DNA of 64,000 nucleotides from Thermodesulfovibrionales bacterium (lineage in GTDB: Bacteria; Nitrospirota; Thermodesulfovibrionia; Thermodesulfovibrionales; SM23-35), in NCBI GenBank assembly GCA_031082155.1, contig JAVHLL010000008.1:1-64000 (forward strand), given 5' to 3'. The position numbers were made by a program, and so were the translations under genes. Positions 30,613-40,662 of the stretch are shown here, piece after piece. Positions within the stretch are counted from its first letter, which is position 1. Each line of letters opens with the position of its first letter. The notes below the pieces were generated by a model. The model saw nothing but the letters and a program-made list of their open reading frames with translations, had not been told where the DNA came from and did no database searches.

Positions 30613-30658
30613 ACAAGCATAAGTGAATATTTTTTATATCAAATTATACTGCTTTTTG

Positions 30659-31732
30659 TCAATCAGGGTCGAGTTCGTTCACCAGTCTGACGACAAGGTC
30701 TCCCACCTCGGAGGTGGAGCAGCCCATTTTACCCGCGGCGAGGCTCTTGAGATGTTTTCCGGTCACTTCCATCGCAGCCTTCTCCAGAAGCCAGGCAGCC
30801 TTATCTTCTCCAAGCTGTTCGAGCATCATCCCTCCGGCGCATATTGCAGCGAGGGGGTTCACAACATTCTTTCCGGTATACTTCGGCGCCGACCCGCCTA
30901 TCGGCTCAAACATGGAGACACCCTCAGGATTTATGTTGCCACCTGCAGCGATCCCCATGCCACCCTGGATCATTGCGCCGAGATCAGTAATGATATCGCC
31001 GAACATATTATCCGTAACGATCACATCAAACCATTCAGGGTTCTTCACAAACCACATAGTCACGGCATCCACATGGGCGTAGTCAGTAGTAATGTCCGGA
31101 TATTCTTTCGCTACTTCATGGAATGTCCTTTCCCAGAGGTCAAAGGCATAGGTAAGAACATTCGTTTTGCCGCAGAGGGTAAGTTTCTTCGCCCTGTTCC
31201 TCTTCTTGCAGTATTCAAACGCGAACCGCACACAGCGCTCTACGCCTTTCCGTGTGTTGATCGATTCCTGTGTTGCAACTTCGTCCGGCGTGCCTTTTTT
31301 CAGTACACCCCCCGCACCGGTATAGAGCCCCTCTGTGTTCTCCCGGACAACTACGAAATCGATGTCTTCAGGCTTTTTATCTTTAATCGGACAATTTACC
31401 CCTGGATATAATTTGACCGGCCTCAGGTTGATATACTGGTCAAGTTCAAACCGGAGCCTCAGGAGTATTCCTCTTTCAAGTATCCCCGGTTTTACATCGG
31501 GATGTCCGATTGCACCGAGATAAATCGCATCAAATTTTTTCAGTTCTTCGAGCGTACCGTCGGGCAGGGTTTCTCCTGTCCGCAGATACCGCTCGCCTCC
31601 AAAATCGAAATGCTGGAAATTGAATTTGATCCCGAATTTCCCTGACAGTGCATCAAGGACTTTCATCCCCTCACGGATAACTTCAGGGCCTGTCCCGTCG
31701 CCAGGGATAACTGCTATCGTATATGATTTCAT
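30659..31732 (-). CDS. leuB: 3-isopropylmalate dehydrogenase
   Basis: 357 aa; VIPGDGTGPEVIREG, VVRENTEGLYTGAGG, NMFGDIITDLGAMIQGGMGIAAGGNINP. Confidence 0.93.
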   Translation of the reverse strand: MKSYTIAVIPGDGTGPEVIREGMKVLDALSGKFGIKFNFQHFDFGGERYLRTGETLPDGTLEELKKFDAIYLGAIGHPDVKPGILERGILLRLRFELDQYINLRPVKLYPGVNCPIKDKKPEDIDFVVVRENTEGLYTGAGGVLKKGTPDEVATQESINTRKGVERCVRFAFEYCKKRNRAKKLTLCGKTNVLTYAFDLWERTFHEVAKEYPDITTDYAHVDAVTMWFVKNPEWFDVIVTDNMFGDIITDLGAMIQGGMGIAAGGNINPEGVSMFEPIGGSAPKYTGKNVVNPLAAICAGGMMLEQLGEDKAAWLLEKAAMEVTGKHLKSLAAGKMGCSTSEVGDLVVRLVNELDPD

Positions 31733-31807
31733 AAGTAATTCTCCCTTGTTAGCTCATAGCTTTTAGTTTTTACTATGAGCTATGAACTATCAGCTATATG
31801 CTATGTG

Positions 31808-32335
31808 TTAAGTGTTATGTGTTATGAGCTTTCTTCTCGTCCACTCGACTAATCCCCCTGCAGCGATAAGCTCCTGCATAAAGTCGGGTATCGGGTTTGC
31901 TTTATATGTCTCAGCAGTTGTCCTGTTTCTGATGGTCCCGCGGTCCGCATCAACCTCAATCTCGTCACCCTCCCTGATCTTTTCCGATGCCTCAGACGAT
32001 TCGAAGATGGGAAGCCCGATATTAAAGGCATTCCGGTAGAAAATCCGCGCAAAACTCTTTGCGATCACGGCCTGTATCCCTGCTGCCTTGATCGCAATCG
32101 GTGCATGTTCCCTCGACGAGCCACACCCGAAATTCTTCCCTGCGACAAGAATGTCCCCCGGTTTCACTTTGTTGGAGAATTCCCTGTCCGCATCCTCCAT
32201 CACATGCTTTGCAAGCTCGACAGGGTCAGAAGTGTTCAGGTATCGCGCCGGGATGATCGCATCCGTATCGACATCATTCCCAAACCGCCATGTCCTGCCT
32301 TTGATCAGCATAATTCCTCCAGACTTCGAAAACAT
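31808..32335 (-). CDS. leuD: 3-isopropylmalate dehydratase small subunit
   Basis: 175 aa; [50 protein letters not shown]. Probable start at [11 protein letters not shown]. Confidence 0.94.
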   Translation of the reverse strand: MFSKSGGIMLIKGRTWRFGNDVDTDAIIPARYLNTSDPVELAKHVMEDADREFSNKVKPGDILVAGKNFGCGSSREHAPIAIKAAGIQAVIAKSFARIFYRNAFNIGLPIFESSEASEKIREGDEIEVDADRGTIRNRTTAETYKANPIPDFMQELIAAGGLVEWTRRKLITHNT

Positions 32336-32445
32336 TGGTTCCGAACAAGCCGGAATGATAGTCAGACTTTACGCCTTCAGAAGTAATTCAGATTAGTATT
32401 ATAGGCAATTTCACTCTTTCGAAACAAGTCATGGTAATATGAGAA

Positions 32446-33117
32446 ATGCAGGTATTGTCCGATATCTACCGTAGATTGTTCTCTTTCTTCGGCCCCCAGC
32501 ACTGGTGGCCCGGCGACACACCCTTTGAGATAGCTGTCGGGGCCATACTGACCCAGAATACCAACTGGGGCAACGTCGAGAAGGCCATACAGAATCTCAG
32601 GCAATATCAGGCCCTTACCCCGCAGACACTTCACGCCATGTCCCTGCAGAAACTTGCTGAACTGATCCGACCCGCCGGATATTATAATATCAAGGCAAAA
32701 CGACTGAAGTCCTTCATGCACTGCCTTATGAACAACTTCCACGGAAGCCTTGAGAAGATGAAACACAGGGACACTGCATCCCTCAGGGAAATGCTGCTCT
32801 CGGTAAACGGCATCGGCCCCGAAACCGCAGATTCGATCCTCCTTTACGCACTTGGGAAACCGGTATTTGTCATCGATGCGTATACGAAGAGAGTTCTCGC
32901 GAGGCATGGTATCTCGGAATACAAGAGGCCATATGAAGAATATCAGGCGCTTTTTCATGGAGTACTGAGAAAAGAGGTCGCCTTCTATAACGAATACCAT
33001 GCGCTCTTTGTGAAGGTCGGAAAAACATATTGCAATAAACAGAAGCCACAATGTGAAGGTTGTCCTTTAGAGATATTGCTCCCTCGATCTGGAGCACATT
33101 TGTCCAAACTAAATTGA
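32446..33117 (+). CDS. endonuclease III-domain protein (HhH-GPD with Fe-S cluster)
   Basis: 223 aa; FEIAVGAILTQNTNWGNVEKAI, LLSVNGIGPETADSILLYALGKPVFVIDAYTKRV, CNKQKPQCEGCPL. Confidence 0.9.
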   Translation: MQVLSDIYRRLFSFFGPQHWWPGDTPFEIAVGAILTQNTNWGNVEKAIQNLRQYQALTPQTLHAMSLQKLAELIRPAGYYNIKAKRLKSFMHCLMNNFHGSLEKMKHRDTASLREMLLSVNGIGPETADSILLYALGKPVFVIDAYTKRVLARHGISEYKRPYEEYQALFHGVLRKEVAFYNEYHALFVKVGKTYCNKQKPQCEGCPLEILLPRSGAHLSKLN

Positions 33118-33137
33118 GTGCCATACGAGAAATCAAG

Positions 33138-33297
33138 GGATACAGCTCAATTTCTGAAGAGAAATCACGGATAATCCCGATGAGGCTGAAGACGGAGAGG
33201 AAGCCGCACGTATGAATTGTAAAAACATTATAATCAGAGAAAGTTACGTATAAAAACAAAGATAGTTTAGCTCTCTTCAGAAATTGAGCTGTATCCT
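33138..33297. repeat. MITE-like element with 25-bp perfect terminal inverted repeats
   Basis: ggatacagctcaatttctgaagaga (33138-33162) and exact reverse complement tctcttcagaaattgagctgtatcc (33273-33297); about 110-bp noncoding interior. Confidence 0.65.
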
Positions 33298-33339
33298 GAA
33301 TGCCTGAATATTTTCTCCCACAATGGTTAAATATATAAT

Positions 33340-35334
33340 ATGAATACTTTTCACCTCAGAACCTCCTTCACCCCGAAGGGCGATCAGCCGAATGCCATCA
33401 GGGAACTCACCTCGGGGCTGGAAAGCGGCAAGAAACACCAGGTGCTCCTCGGCGTCACCGGCTCAGGGAAGACCTTCACTATCGCGAATGTAATCGCACA
33501 CATCAATAAGCCGGCGCTGGTTATCGCGCACAACAAGACGCTCGCCGCACAGTTATACGGAGAATTCAGAGAGCTGTTCCCGGAAAACGCCGTCGAATTT
33601 TTTGTTAGCTATTACGATTATTATCAACCGGAGGCTTATCTCCCTGCATCAGACACCTATATTGAAAAAGACGCCCTTATCAACGAAGATATAGACAGGA
33701 TGAGGCATTCTGCCACAAAGGCGGTCCTCGAACGGAACGACACGATCGTCGTTGCATCGGTTTCCTGCATCTACGGCATCGGTTCTCCCCGGGACTACAT
33801 GGATATGCATGTGGTTATCGAAGAAGGGATGCGGATAGAACGCAACGAACTTTTAAAAAAACTTATTGATGTGCAGTATGCACGATCCGACAGTGATTTC
33901 AAACGCGGCACGTTCAGGGTCAGGGGCGACAGTGTGGACGTATATCCATCCTTTTCGCTGGACAAGGGGATCCGTATCGAATTCTTTGGAAACGATATCG
34001 ATGCCCTCCATGAGTTCGACCCGTTGACCGGCGAAAGACTGCGGAAACTCGAAAAGACCGCCGTCTTCCCGAACAGCCATTGGATAACCCCTAAGGAGAG
34101 ACTTGAGCCTGCCCTTGTGAATATCGAACAGGAGATGCATGAGCAGGTTGAATACTTTTTCAAGGAGGGCAACACCTTTGAAGCACAGAGGATTGAACAG
34201 AGGACAAGGTTCGACCTGGAGATGCTCAGGGAATTCGGATATTGTCATGGGATAGAAAATTATTCCCGTCATCTGAGCGGGAGGGAGCCCGGAGAACCCC
34301 CGTATACGCTGATCGATTATTTCCCCGAAGACTTTCTCGTCATTCTTGACGAGTCTCACGCATCTGTTCCCCAGATCGGCGGGATGTACGAAGGGGACCG
34401 TTCCCGGAAACGGACACTGGTTCAATTCGGGTTCAGACTTCCGTCCGCGCTTGATAACCGTCCCCTGAAATTCGCGGAATTCGAACAGAGGGTCAAGCAG
34501 GCGATCTATGTATCCGCAACTCCGGGGCCATATGAAATCCAGAAATCGAAAGGACATGTCGTAGAGCAGATCATCCGTCCGACCGGCCTCCTGGACCCGT
34601 TGCTGAACGTCCGTCCTGTCTCAGGACAGGTTGATAATCTGCTCGGTGAAATAAGGAGAAGGGCAGCGCAGGGGGAAAGGGTACTGGTAACAACCCTCAC
34701 CAAAAAGATGGCCGAGGACCTGACTGATCATTATACCGGCCTGAATATACGGGCACGGTATCTCCATTCCGGCATCGACACACTTGAACGTGTCGAGATA
34801 TTGAGAGACCTGCGATTGGGTAACTTTGACGTGCTCATCGGGGTAAACCTTCTGCGCGAAGGACTCGACCTGCCCGAGGTTTCTCTTGTCGCAATCCTTG
34901 ACGCCGATAAAGAGGGATTCCTCCGTTCAGAACGCTCCCTGATTCAGACGTCAGGAAGGGCTGCACGGAACGTAAACGGTGAAGTATTCCTGTATGCAGA
35001 TACGATAACGGGTTCAATGCAGCGGGCGCTCGACGAGACAACAAGGAGGCGGAAGATACAGGAGGAATATAACAGGACGATGGGGATTACTCCCGAAACC
35101 GTTCAGTCGAATATCAAAAATGTTCTGAGTTCCATTTATGAATCTGATTACTGGACGGTCCCACTGGCAGCAGAACCGTCGGCCGGATACGGGTATGATG
35201 ATGAGACCCTGCAGAAACTCGAAGCTGAGATGAAAGAAGCTGCACGGCTCCTCGAATTCGAACGCGCGGCGAAGATACGTGACAGGATAAAAGAGATCAA
35301 GGGGAAAATGATCGAAATGGGAATACGGCAATAA
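33340..35334 (+). CDS. uvrB: excinuclease ABC subunit B
   Basis: 664 aa; [55 protein letters not shown]-terminal UVR motif. Confidence 0.98.
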   Translation: MNTFHLRTSFTPKGDQPNAIRELTSGLESGKKHQVLLGVTGSGKTFTIANVIAHINKPALVIAHNKTLAAQLYGEFRELFPENAVEFFVSYYDYYQPEAYLPASDTYIEKDALINEDIDRMRHSATKAVLERNDTIVVASVSCIYGIGSPRDYMDMHVVIEEGMRIERNELLKKLIDVQYARSDSDFKRGTFRVRGDSVDVYPSFSLDKGIRIEFFGNDIDALHEFDPLTGERLRKLEKTAVFPNSHWITPKERLEPALVNIEQEMHEQVEYFFKEGNTFEAQRIEQRTRFDLEMLREFGYCHGIENYSRHLSGREPGEPPYTLIDYFPEDFLVILDESHASVPQIGGMYEGDRSRKRTLVQFGFRLPSALDNRPLKFAEFEQRVKQAIYVSATPGPYEIQKSKGHVVEQIIRPTGLLDPLLNVRPVSGQVDNLLGEIRRRAAQGERVLVTTLTKKMAEDLTDHYTGLNIRARYLHSGIDTLERVEILRDLRLGNFDVLIGVNLLREGLDLPEVSLVAILDADKEGFLRSERSLIQTSGRAARNVNGEVFLYADTITGSMQRALDETTRRRKIQEEYNRTMGITPETVQSNIKNVLSSIYESDYWTVPLAAEPSAGYGYDDETLQKLEAEMKEAARLLEFERAAKIRDRIKEIKGKMIEMGIRQ

Positions 35335-35483
35335 GAATAGATGATAGCTCATGGCTCATGGTTTATTGTTCATATTTATTATTTGCTATCAGCCATGAAC
35401 TTACAAAAGGAATGCTATAATAAATTGGATCGTCCGGAGCGCAGCACTTGGAAACCACCCGTCTCATAACTAAGGAGGTTAGT

Positions 35484-36269
35484 ATGATTGCAGTTGCCGA
35501 CAATCTCAATGCAAGGAACAGTCTCTACATGGAGGCATTAGTCAGGAAAGACAGGGAGACAGTAGTTGATCTTGCGCGAAGGATCACGGGTGCAGGGGCA
35601 GACATCATCAATATTCAATGTTCCCTTGATGGAGCAGGTGATGAAAACACGCTGCCGTGGGTAACGGACATAGTCAGCGCAGAAACAGACATCCTGCTTT
35701 CGCTCGATTCAAGGAATGTGGATGCCCTGAAATTGAGCATACCGAAGTGCAAGAAACCTCCTCTTGTCAATTTTCTCTCGGAGGCCGAACCGGAAGATCA
35801 CAACACACTTCTTTCCCTGGTTGCAGGTTCAGGCGCCTCACTGGTGGTCAGAGCATCGAAAAGCATCATACCGAACTCACTTGAGGCAAAGCTCCAGATA
35901 CTCGAAGAACTTGTCGAGATAGCAAACGAAGCGGATATCCCAAATTCGAGGCTCTATGCAGACCCTTCGATTATCCATATCGTGGGAGGAATGGGCCAGA
36001 AAAATCTGGCGAATTCCTACGCGTGCATTAGAGTACTGACCGACCTCATCGACCCGCCGATCAATACCATCGCATGGATCGGGAATATCTCGATCGGGAT
36101 ACAGGAACCACTGAAAAAATCTGTCGAAGCGTCCCTGCTCCTCTATCTCGCCGGTGCAGGCCTCGATGCTGCCATAGTTGACATTCTCGACGATTCAGTA
36201 AAGGGCGCCATCTATCTGATAAAATCCTTCCGGGACGAGATCGTATTTTCCGGAGCTGACCTGATGTAA
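35484..36269 (+). CDS. methyltetrahydrofolate:corrinoid methyltransferase-like (AcsE/pterin-binding) protein
   Basis: ATG at 35484 preceded by aaggagg; AGADIINIQCSLDGAGDENTLPWV, LLSLDSRNVDALK, TIAWIGNISIGIQEP. Confidence 0.75.
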   Translation: MIAVADNLNARNSLYMEALVRKDRETVVDLARRITGAGADIINIQCSLDGAGDENTLPWVTDIVSAETDILLSLDSRNVDALKLSIPKCKKPPLVNFLSEAEPEDHNTLLSLVAGSGASLVVRASKSIIPNSLEAKLQILEELVEIANEADIPNSRLYADPSIIHIVGGMGQKNLANSYACIRVLTDLIDPPINTIAWIGNISIGIQEPLKKSVEASLLLYLAGAGLDAAIVDILDDSVKGAIYLIKSFRDEIVFSGADLM

Positions 36270-36275
36270 GTTCTG

Positions 36276-37520
36276 ATGAAGGTTCTCCTGATCAACCCGA
36301 ACCGGTTCCAGTCGCCGCCTGTCCCCCCGATCGGGATCGAATACGTGGCCTCTTCACTCGAAGAGAAGGGGCATGAGACAGCGATCCTTGATCTCTGTTT
36401 TTCAGGTGAGGTAATTGGAGCTGTAGACAAGGGAATCGATGCATTCAGGCCAGACATTGTCGGGATTACCGTGAGGAATATCGACACCGTTCTCTTCCAT
36501 ACAAATGAATTTTTCCTGGACGACATACGTGCGGTCATCGGTCATATAAAAAATACGCATAGACTGAGCGTAATTGTCGGAGGCGCGGGCATTGCCACTT
36601 TCCCTGAAGGAATCTGCGAATATCTCGATGCCGACTATACTGTCAGCGGCCCCGGTGAATATGTGGTCCATGAGGTGCTCAGGCATTTCGAAAACGGTAT
36701 GGAGAAGAAAAAAGTATTCCATGGAAGATATCCCGCCGCTGTTCCCTGCCGCCGGAGACCATTTGACCTGTCCTACGCTGAGTATTGCAGGAATGGGGGC
36801 GTTATAGGGTTCGAGACACACAAGGGATGCAGTTCTTCCTGCATCTACTGCCTTGAGGCCAGTTCGGGTGTCGCATTCAAGGAGCCTGCTGACGTGATCG
36901 GCGAGATAAAGACATTCGTCGATGCCGGGTTCAACCATTTTCACCTCTGCGATTCCGAGTTTAACGAGAGCCTCGAATATGCAGTTGACTTCTGCGTTGC
37001 CCTGAAAAAGACCGGGATTGATATAAAATGGGCCGTATATATGAAGCCGTCGAATTTCAATGCAAAACTCTTCCGTCTCATGAAGGAGACCGGCGTTTAT
37101 CTCGTTACCGTAACCGTGGACTCCTGGAAGAAATGCCCAATGTACTGGGTTGACGTTCAAAAATTTCTCTTCGGTGCAAAATCTTGCGGACTGAAAGTAG
37201 CCGTCGATTTCCTTACCGGTTTCCCCTATGAGAAGGAATCTGAAATTTTCGAATACCTCGATATACTGCGGAGACCCCTGCCGGACAGCGTGGGAGTGAA
37301 TACGTATATCAGACTCTACAAGTCGCTCCAGATTACGGATATTGTGACCGGCGACAGCGCATTGCATGCTCACCTCATAAATGAACACAAAGATCCGGCA
37401 TTCATAAAACCGGTTTTTTACAATCAGATTCCGTCAGACAGGCTGAAAGACATGCTGCGGGATGATCCCCTCTTCCGGATTGAGGGAATCGAGCAGTCAG
37501 TGAACTACGGCAGAATCTAA
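36276..37520 (+). CDS. cobalamin-binding-domain radical SAM protein
   Basis: 414 aa; N-terminal B12-like (LLINPNRFQSPPVPPIGIEYVASSLEEKGHE), radical SAM motif GCSSSCIYCLEAS. Confidence 0.88.
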   Translation: MKVLLINPNRFQSPPVPPIGIEYVASSLEEKGHETAILDLCFSGEVIGAVDKGIDAFRPDIVGITVRNIDTVLFHTNEFFLDDIRAVIGHIKNTHRLSVIVGGAGIATFPEGICEYLDADYTVSGPGEYVVHEVLRHFENGMEKKKVFHGRYPAAVPCRRRPFDLSYAEYCRNGGVIGFETHKGCSSSCIYCLEASSGVAFKEPADVIGEIKTFVDAGFNHFHLCDSEFNESLEYAVDFCVALKKTGIDIKWAVYMKPSNFNAKLFRLMKETGVYLVTVTVDSWKKCPMYWVDVQKFLFGAKSCGLKVAVDFLTGFPYEKESEIFEYLDILRRPLPDSVGVNTYIRLYKSLQITDIVTGDSALHAHLINEHKDPAFIKPVFYNQIPSDRLKDMLRDDPLFRIEGIEQSVNYGRI

Positions 37521-37637
37521 AGTGGCGATGAGTGAAGAATACAAGTCAAGAATTACCCTCTGAGTTCTGTAGCGATTCGCCGATACACCGATTCTGATTT
37601 TTCTGGATTCCTGGCGGGATATCTGCTAAATTGATAT

Positions 37638-38753
37638 ATGGCTACGTTGTATGACAAAATGCAGGATGCAGGGTTCAGAGTTCTGAGGCGTCCTCTCGGC
37701 CAGATACTGCTTGACGGTGAATTCATTACACCGGAAGACCTTCAGAATGCCCTCTACGAGCAGATGCATACCAATGAACTCCTTGGCGACATTCTTGTCA
37801 GGATGGGCGTTCTCGACCCTCATGACCTCAGGGCTGTCCTCTCAATCAGCGGGGATTTGTCGTCTCCCGAGCAGGCAGTCCAACTTGCAGCCGGCGTCCG
37901 ACGGCTCCTTGGCGAACTGCTGCTTCTCGGAAAACGGATCACTGGCCAACAGCTCGATGAAGCATTGGAGATTCAGCATCAGACAGAAGAAACACTCGGT
38001 GACGTATTCCTTCGTCTCGGGTTGATCAGCGACAAAGAACTGAGAGCGCTTCTGAGATTCCAGAGATATCAGATCGACAGGGAAAAGGCATCGAACCGGC
38101 TCAGGCTGGGTGAAATCATGGTGATGACGAACCAGATAACGCGGAGGCAGCTTGAGCATGCCCTCGCAAAGCAGCAGCGAACCCGTCAGAACATTGGGAA
38201 CGCTCTGATTAGCGCAGGGTTTCTCAGGCCTGAACAATTGTCACGGGGAGTCAGGCTTCAGAAAAAACTCCTCACTTGCGCGCTGATCGCAATCCTTTCA
38301 TTCGGTCCTCTGTCAGCGACGCAGTCTGCAGAACCTGTGTCAACTGCCCCGCGTTCCGGTAAAAACGCCATGACCTCTCTCTCAGTCGGAGAGACCCTTT
38401 CAGCGCTCAGGATCCTGTCACATCATTCCGAGGTCGTGGTAACCTATGCCGACATCCTCAAGGGGTATGTAGATGTCCCAGGTGCCGCCCGCCTGGAAAT
38501 ACGGAACACCAATCTTTCAGGGTACATGGTTATATTTCATGGTCTCACAACCCCCTTTCACAAGGTGATCGTGAAAGGCTTCGACAAGGATATTGTCGTC
38601 GACACCTATGGAGGCTCCGTTATTCAGCCCTATCACGGGAGGGACCCTCTTCTGCTGGAACTGAGCTACCGGGTGGTGCTCTCCAAAAAAATAAGACCAG
38701 GCACATACGCCTGGCCTCTCACAATTGCAATAAGCCCTGTTATACCGGTTTAA
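37638..38753 (+). CDS. protein with three tandem MshEN-like repeats, TM segment and C-terminal exported domain; no ATPase domain
   Basis: 371 aa; repeats PLGQILLDGEFITPEDLQNALYEQ..LLGDIL, LLGELLLLGKRITGQQLDEALEIQ..TLGDVF, RLGEIMVMTNQITRRQLEHALAKQ..NIGNAL; then TM LLTCALIAILSFGPLSATQS. Confidence 0.7.
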   Translation: MATLYDKMQDAGFRVLRRPLGQILLDGEFITPEDLQNALYEQMHTNELLGDILVRMGVLDPHDLRAVLSISGDLSSPEQAVQLAAGVRRLLGELLLLGKRITGQQLDEALEIQHQTEETLGDVFLRLGLISDKELRALLRFQRYQIDREKASNRLRLGEIMVMTNQITRRQLEHALAKQQRTRQNIGNALISAGFLRPEQLSRGVRLQKKLLTCALIAILSFGPLSATQSAEPVSTAPRSGKNAMTSLSVGETLSALRILSHHSEVVVTYADILKGYVDVPGAARLEIRNTNLSGYMVIFHGLTTPFHKVIVKGFDKDIVVDTYGGSVIQPYHGRDPLLLELSYRVVLSKKIRPGTYAWPLTIAISPVIPV

Positions 38754-39187
38754 GAGATACGGCTCGCCCTTTCACCTTTTCTCATCGACAGTATTCCCAG
38801 CGCACAGAGCACACCAATAGCATCGATGAGCCAGTCGTATGGGGAGCCCGTTCTGGCTGCAATCATACTCTGCAGGAATTCATCGAACGCCGCATACCCC
38901 AGAGAAATTATCCCGGCCCCAAGCGCCCAGCCAGTTCTCCAGTTTCTCCTGCCAGCCCGGAACGCTCTGAAGAGAAGCAAGACAAGAAACGCATATTCAA
39001 GAAAATGAGCGGTCTTCCGTATTGCAGTATGGTACAGGGCTATTGTTTCGCTGCTCGCATTCGGCATAACCCACATAAGAAAAGGGATGATAAAACCGGA
39101 CGTACTTTCAGCAGTCAATAATCCATTCAGGGGATTGATAAAAACCATCCATGCAATGACCGGAAACCAGTAAGAGAGCAATTTCAT
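38750..39187 (-). CDS. VanZ-family membrane protein
   Basis: 145 aa; RKTAHFLEYAFLVLLLFRAF, AAFDEFLQSMIAARTGSPYDWLIDAIGV. Confidence 0.88.
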   Translation of the reverse strand: MKLLSYWFPVIAWMVFINPLNGLLTAESTSGFIIPFLMWVMPNASSETIALYHTAIRKTAHFLEYAFLVLLLFRAFRAGRRNWRTGWALGAGIISLGYAAFDEFLQSMIAARTGSPYDWLIDAIGVLCALGILSMRKGERASRIS

Positions 39188-39211
39188 AGATTAAGAAATA
39201 TCAGATACAGC

Positions 39212-40048
39212 TTATAGCTCATGGCTTTTTACTTTGCCGTGTTTTCTGAGAAACCTGAGATAGCTTTTTATATGGTACATCGAATACTTGCTGAAAAATC
39301 CTTTTAATACAAGCGGCGAAGTACTTTTCTTGCTTATCTTGTACTCTACCAGCAGTTCGGGGAAATATACTACCTTATATCCGTGATTCCAGAATCTCTT
39401 GCACCAATCCATATCTTCAACATACAGGAAGTACTTGTCGTCCATCAGCCCAACCCGTTGTATGGCTTCACTCTTTACCATCATGAACCCTCCAACAACC
39501 CAGTCAACAGGCTGTATCTTCTCATAATCGAATCCGGGCCGCAACACAACATCCTGCTGAAAAAGCACCCGTTTCAGGAAACGGGCAGCAAACCTTCTCG
39601 GAGTCATGAACCTACGGCAGCAGTCCTGGATATTGCCTTTTGCATCAACTATTTTCGGGCCGATGACTCCGACGTCCGGGTGGCGCATCAGATACTGATA
39701 TGCGGAGGAAAGACTCCCGTTTCTAAAGACCACGTCCGCATTCGCAATCACCATGCATGACCCGGATGCATTCGATATGCCGGCGTTCACAGCCCCTGCA
39801 AACCCAAGGTTCTCCTTGTTGAACAGCCATTTCACCCCGGGGAATGCTGCAGCGACAGAGCCCTGCTTTTCCGCCGGATAGAGAGAATTCGAGGAAACGA
39901 TGATCTCATACGTAAGATCTGAAATTGTCTCCTGCAGGGAATCAACAAACCTCCGTACATCGGCAACGGCGTGGTATTCGACAATAATGAAGGAAAGGTT
40001 ATAGCTCATAGATGATAGCTCATGGCTCATAGCAAAGACGATTATCAA
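39212..40048 (-). CDS. glycosyltransferase family 2
   Basis: 278 aa; LSFIIVEYHAVADVRRFVDSL, NLGFAGAVNAGISNASGSCMVIANADVVF, WVVGGFMMVKSEAIQRVGLMDDKYFLYVEDMDWCKR. Confidence 0.9.
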   Translation of the reverse strand: MIIVFAMSHELSSMSYNLSFIIVEYHAVADVRRFVDSLQETISDLTYEIIVSSNSLYPAEKQGSVAAAFPGVKWLFNKENLGFAGAVNAGISNASGSCMVIANADVVFRNGSLSSAYQYLMRHPDVGVIGPKIVDAKGNIQDCCRRFMTPRRFAARFLKRVLFQQDVVLRPGFDYEKIQPVDWVVGGFMMVKSEAIQRVGLMDDKYFLYVEDMDWCKRFWNHGYKVVYFPELLVEYKISKKSTSPLVLKGFFSKYSMYHIKSYLRFLRKHGKVKSHEL

Positions 40049-40055
40049 AGAGTGA

Positions 40056-40658
40056 TTAGACTTTCTTCTCCCTTGATTCCCATTTCCCCCTGAAGGTTAT
40101 CCAGAACGAGAGGAAGATAAGTTTGAGGTCAAGGAGGAAGGACTGATTGTTGATATAACGGATATCATATTCGAACTTTTTCCACCGTGGCGCGTCCGAG
40201 GGGAGATAGACCTGTGCGATGCCGGTCAGCCCGGGGCGTATTTTCAGGCGGTCATAATATCCGGGCACATCTTCAATATTTATCTGCTCATCGGTACCGT
40301 GCACCTCCTTCTCTTTTGGCCGGAGGGCCCGGGGACCCACAAAACTCATGTCTCCCCTGAAGATGTTCCAGAGCTGGGGAAGCTCGTCCATAGCGGTTTT
40401 CCTCATGATCCTGCCTATTTTTGTTACGCGGGGATCATTCTCAACCGCCTGGACAGGACCGGTTTCTTTCTCCGCGTTCTTTATCATCGAGCGGAACTTG
40501 AGCGCCTTGAATATTATCCCTCCCTTCCCTACCCGTTCCTGGCCGTAAAAGACCGGCCCTCCATCCTGTAATTTTATCGCCAGCGAAAAAAGCAGCCAAA
40601 GGGGAGAGGAACCGATGAGGCCGATGCCGGATAAACAAATGTCGAAAAGACGCTTCAC
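40056..40658 (-). CDS. undecaprenyl-phosphate sugar phosphotransferase (bacterial sugar transferase)
   Basis: 200 aa; MKRLFDICLSGIGLIGSSPLWL, GPVFYGQERVGKGGIIFKALKFRSM, DELPQLWNIFRGDMSFVGPRA, RPGLTGIAQV. Confidence 0.95.
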   Translation of the reverse strand: MKRLFDICLSGIGLIGSSPLWLLFSLAIKLQDGGPVFYGQERVGKGGIIFKALKFRSMIKNAEKETGPVQAVENDPRVTKIGRIMRKTAMDELPQLWNIFRGDMSFVGPRALRPKEKEVHGTDEQINIEDVPGYYDRLKIRPGLTGIAQVYLPSDAPRWKKFEYDIRYINNQSFLLDLKLIFLSFWITFRGKWESREKKV

Positions 40659-40662
40659 CTTT

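Noticed and set aside
30701-30716. CCACCTCGGAGGTGG palindrome resembling the RAYT-associated core
   Set aside because: Lies within the conserved leuB C-terminus (STSEVGDL) and lacks the flanking TA; probably coincidental, though it matches 13 core bases.
30623-31411. 262-aa plus-strand ORF
   Set aside because: Antisense to leuB; shadow ORF.
33853-34557. 234-aa minus-strand ORF
   Set aside because: Antisense to uvrB; no recognisable motif.
36402-37388. 328-aa minus-strand ORF
   Set aside because: Lies entirely antisense to a clear B12 radical SAM gene; a shadow ORF from codon bias.
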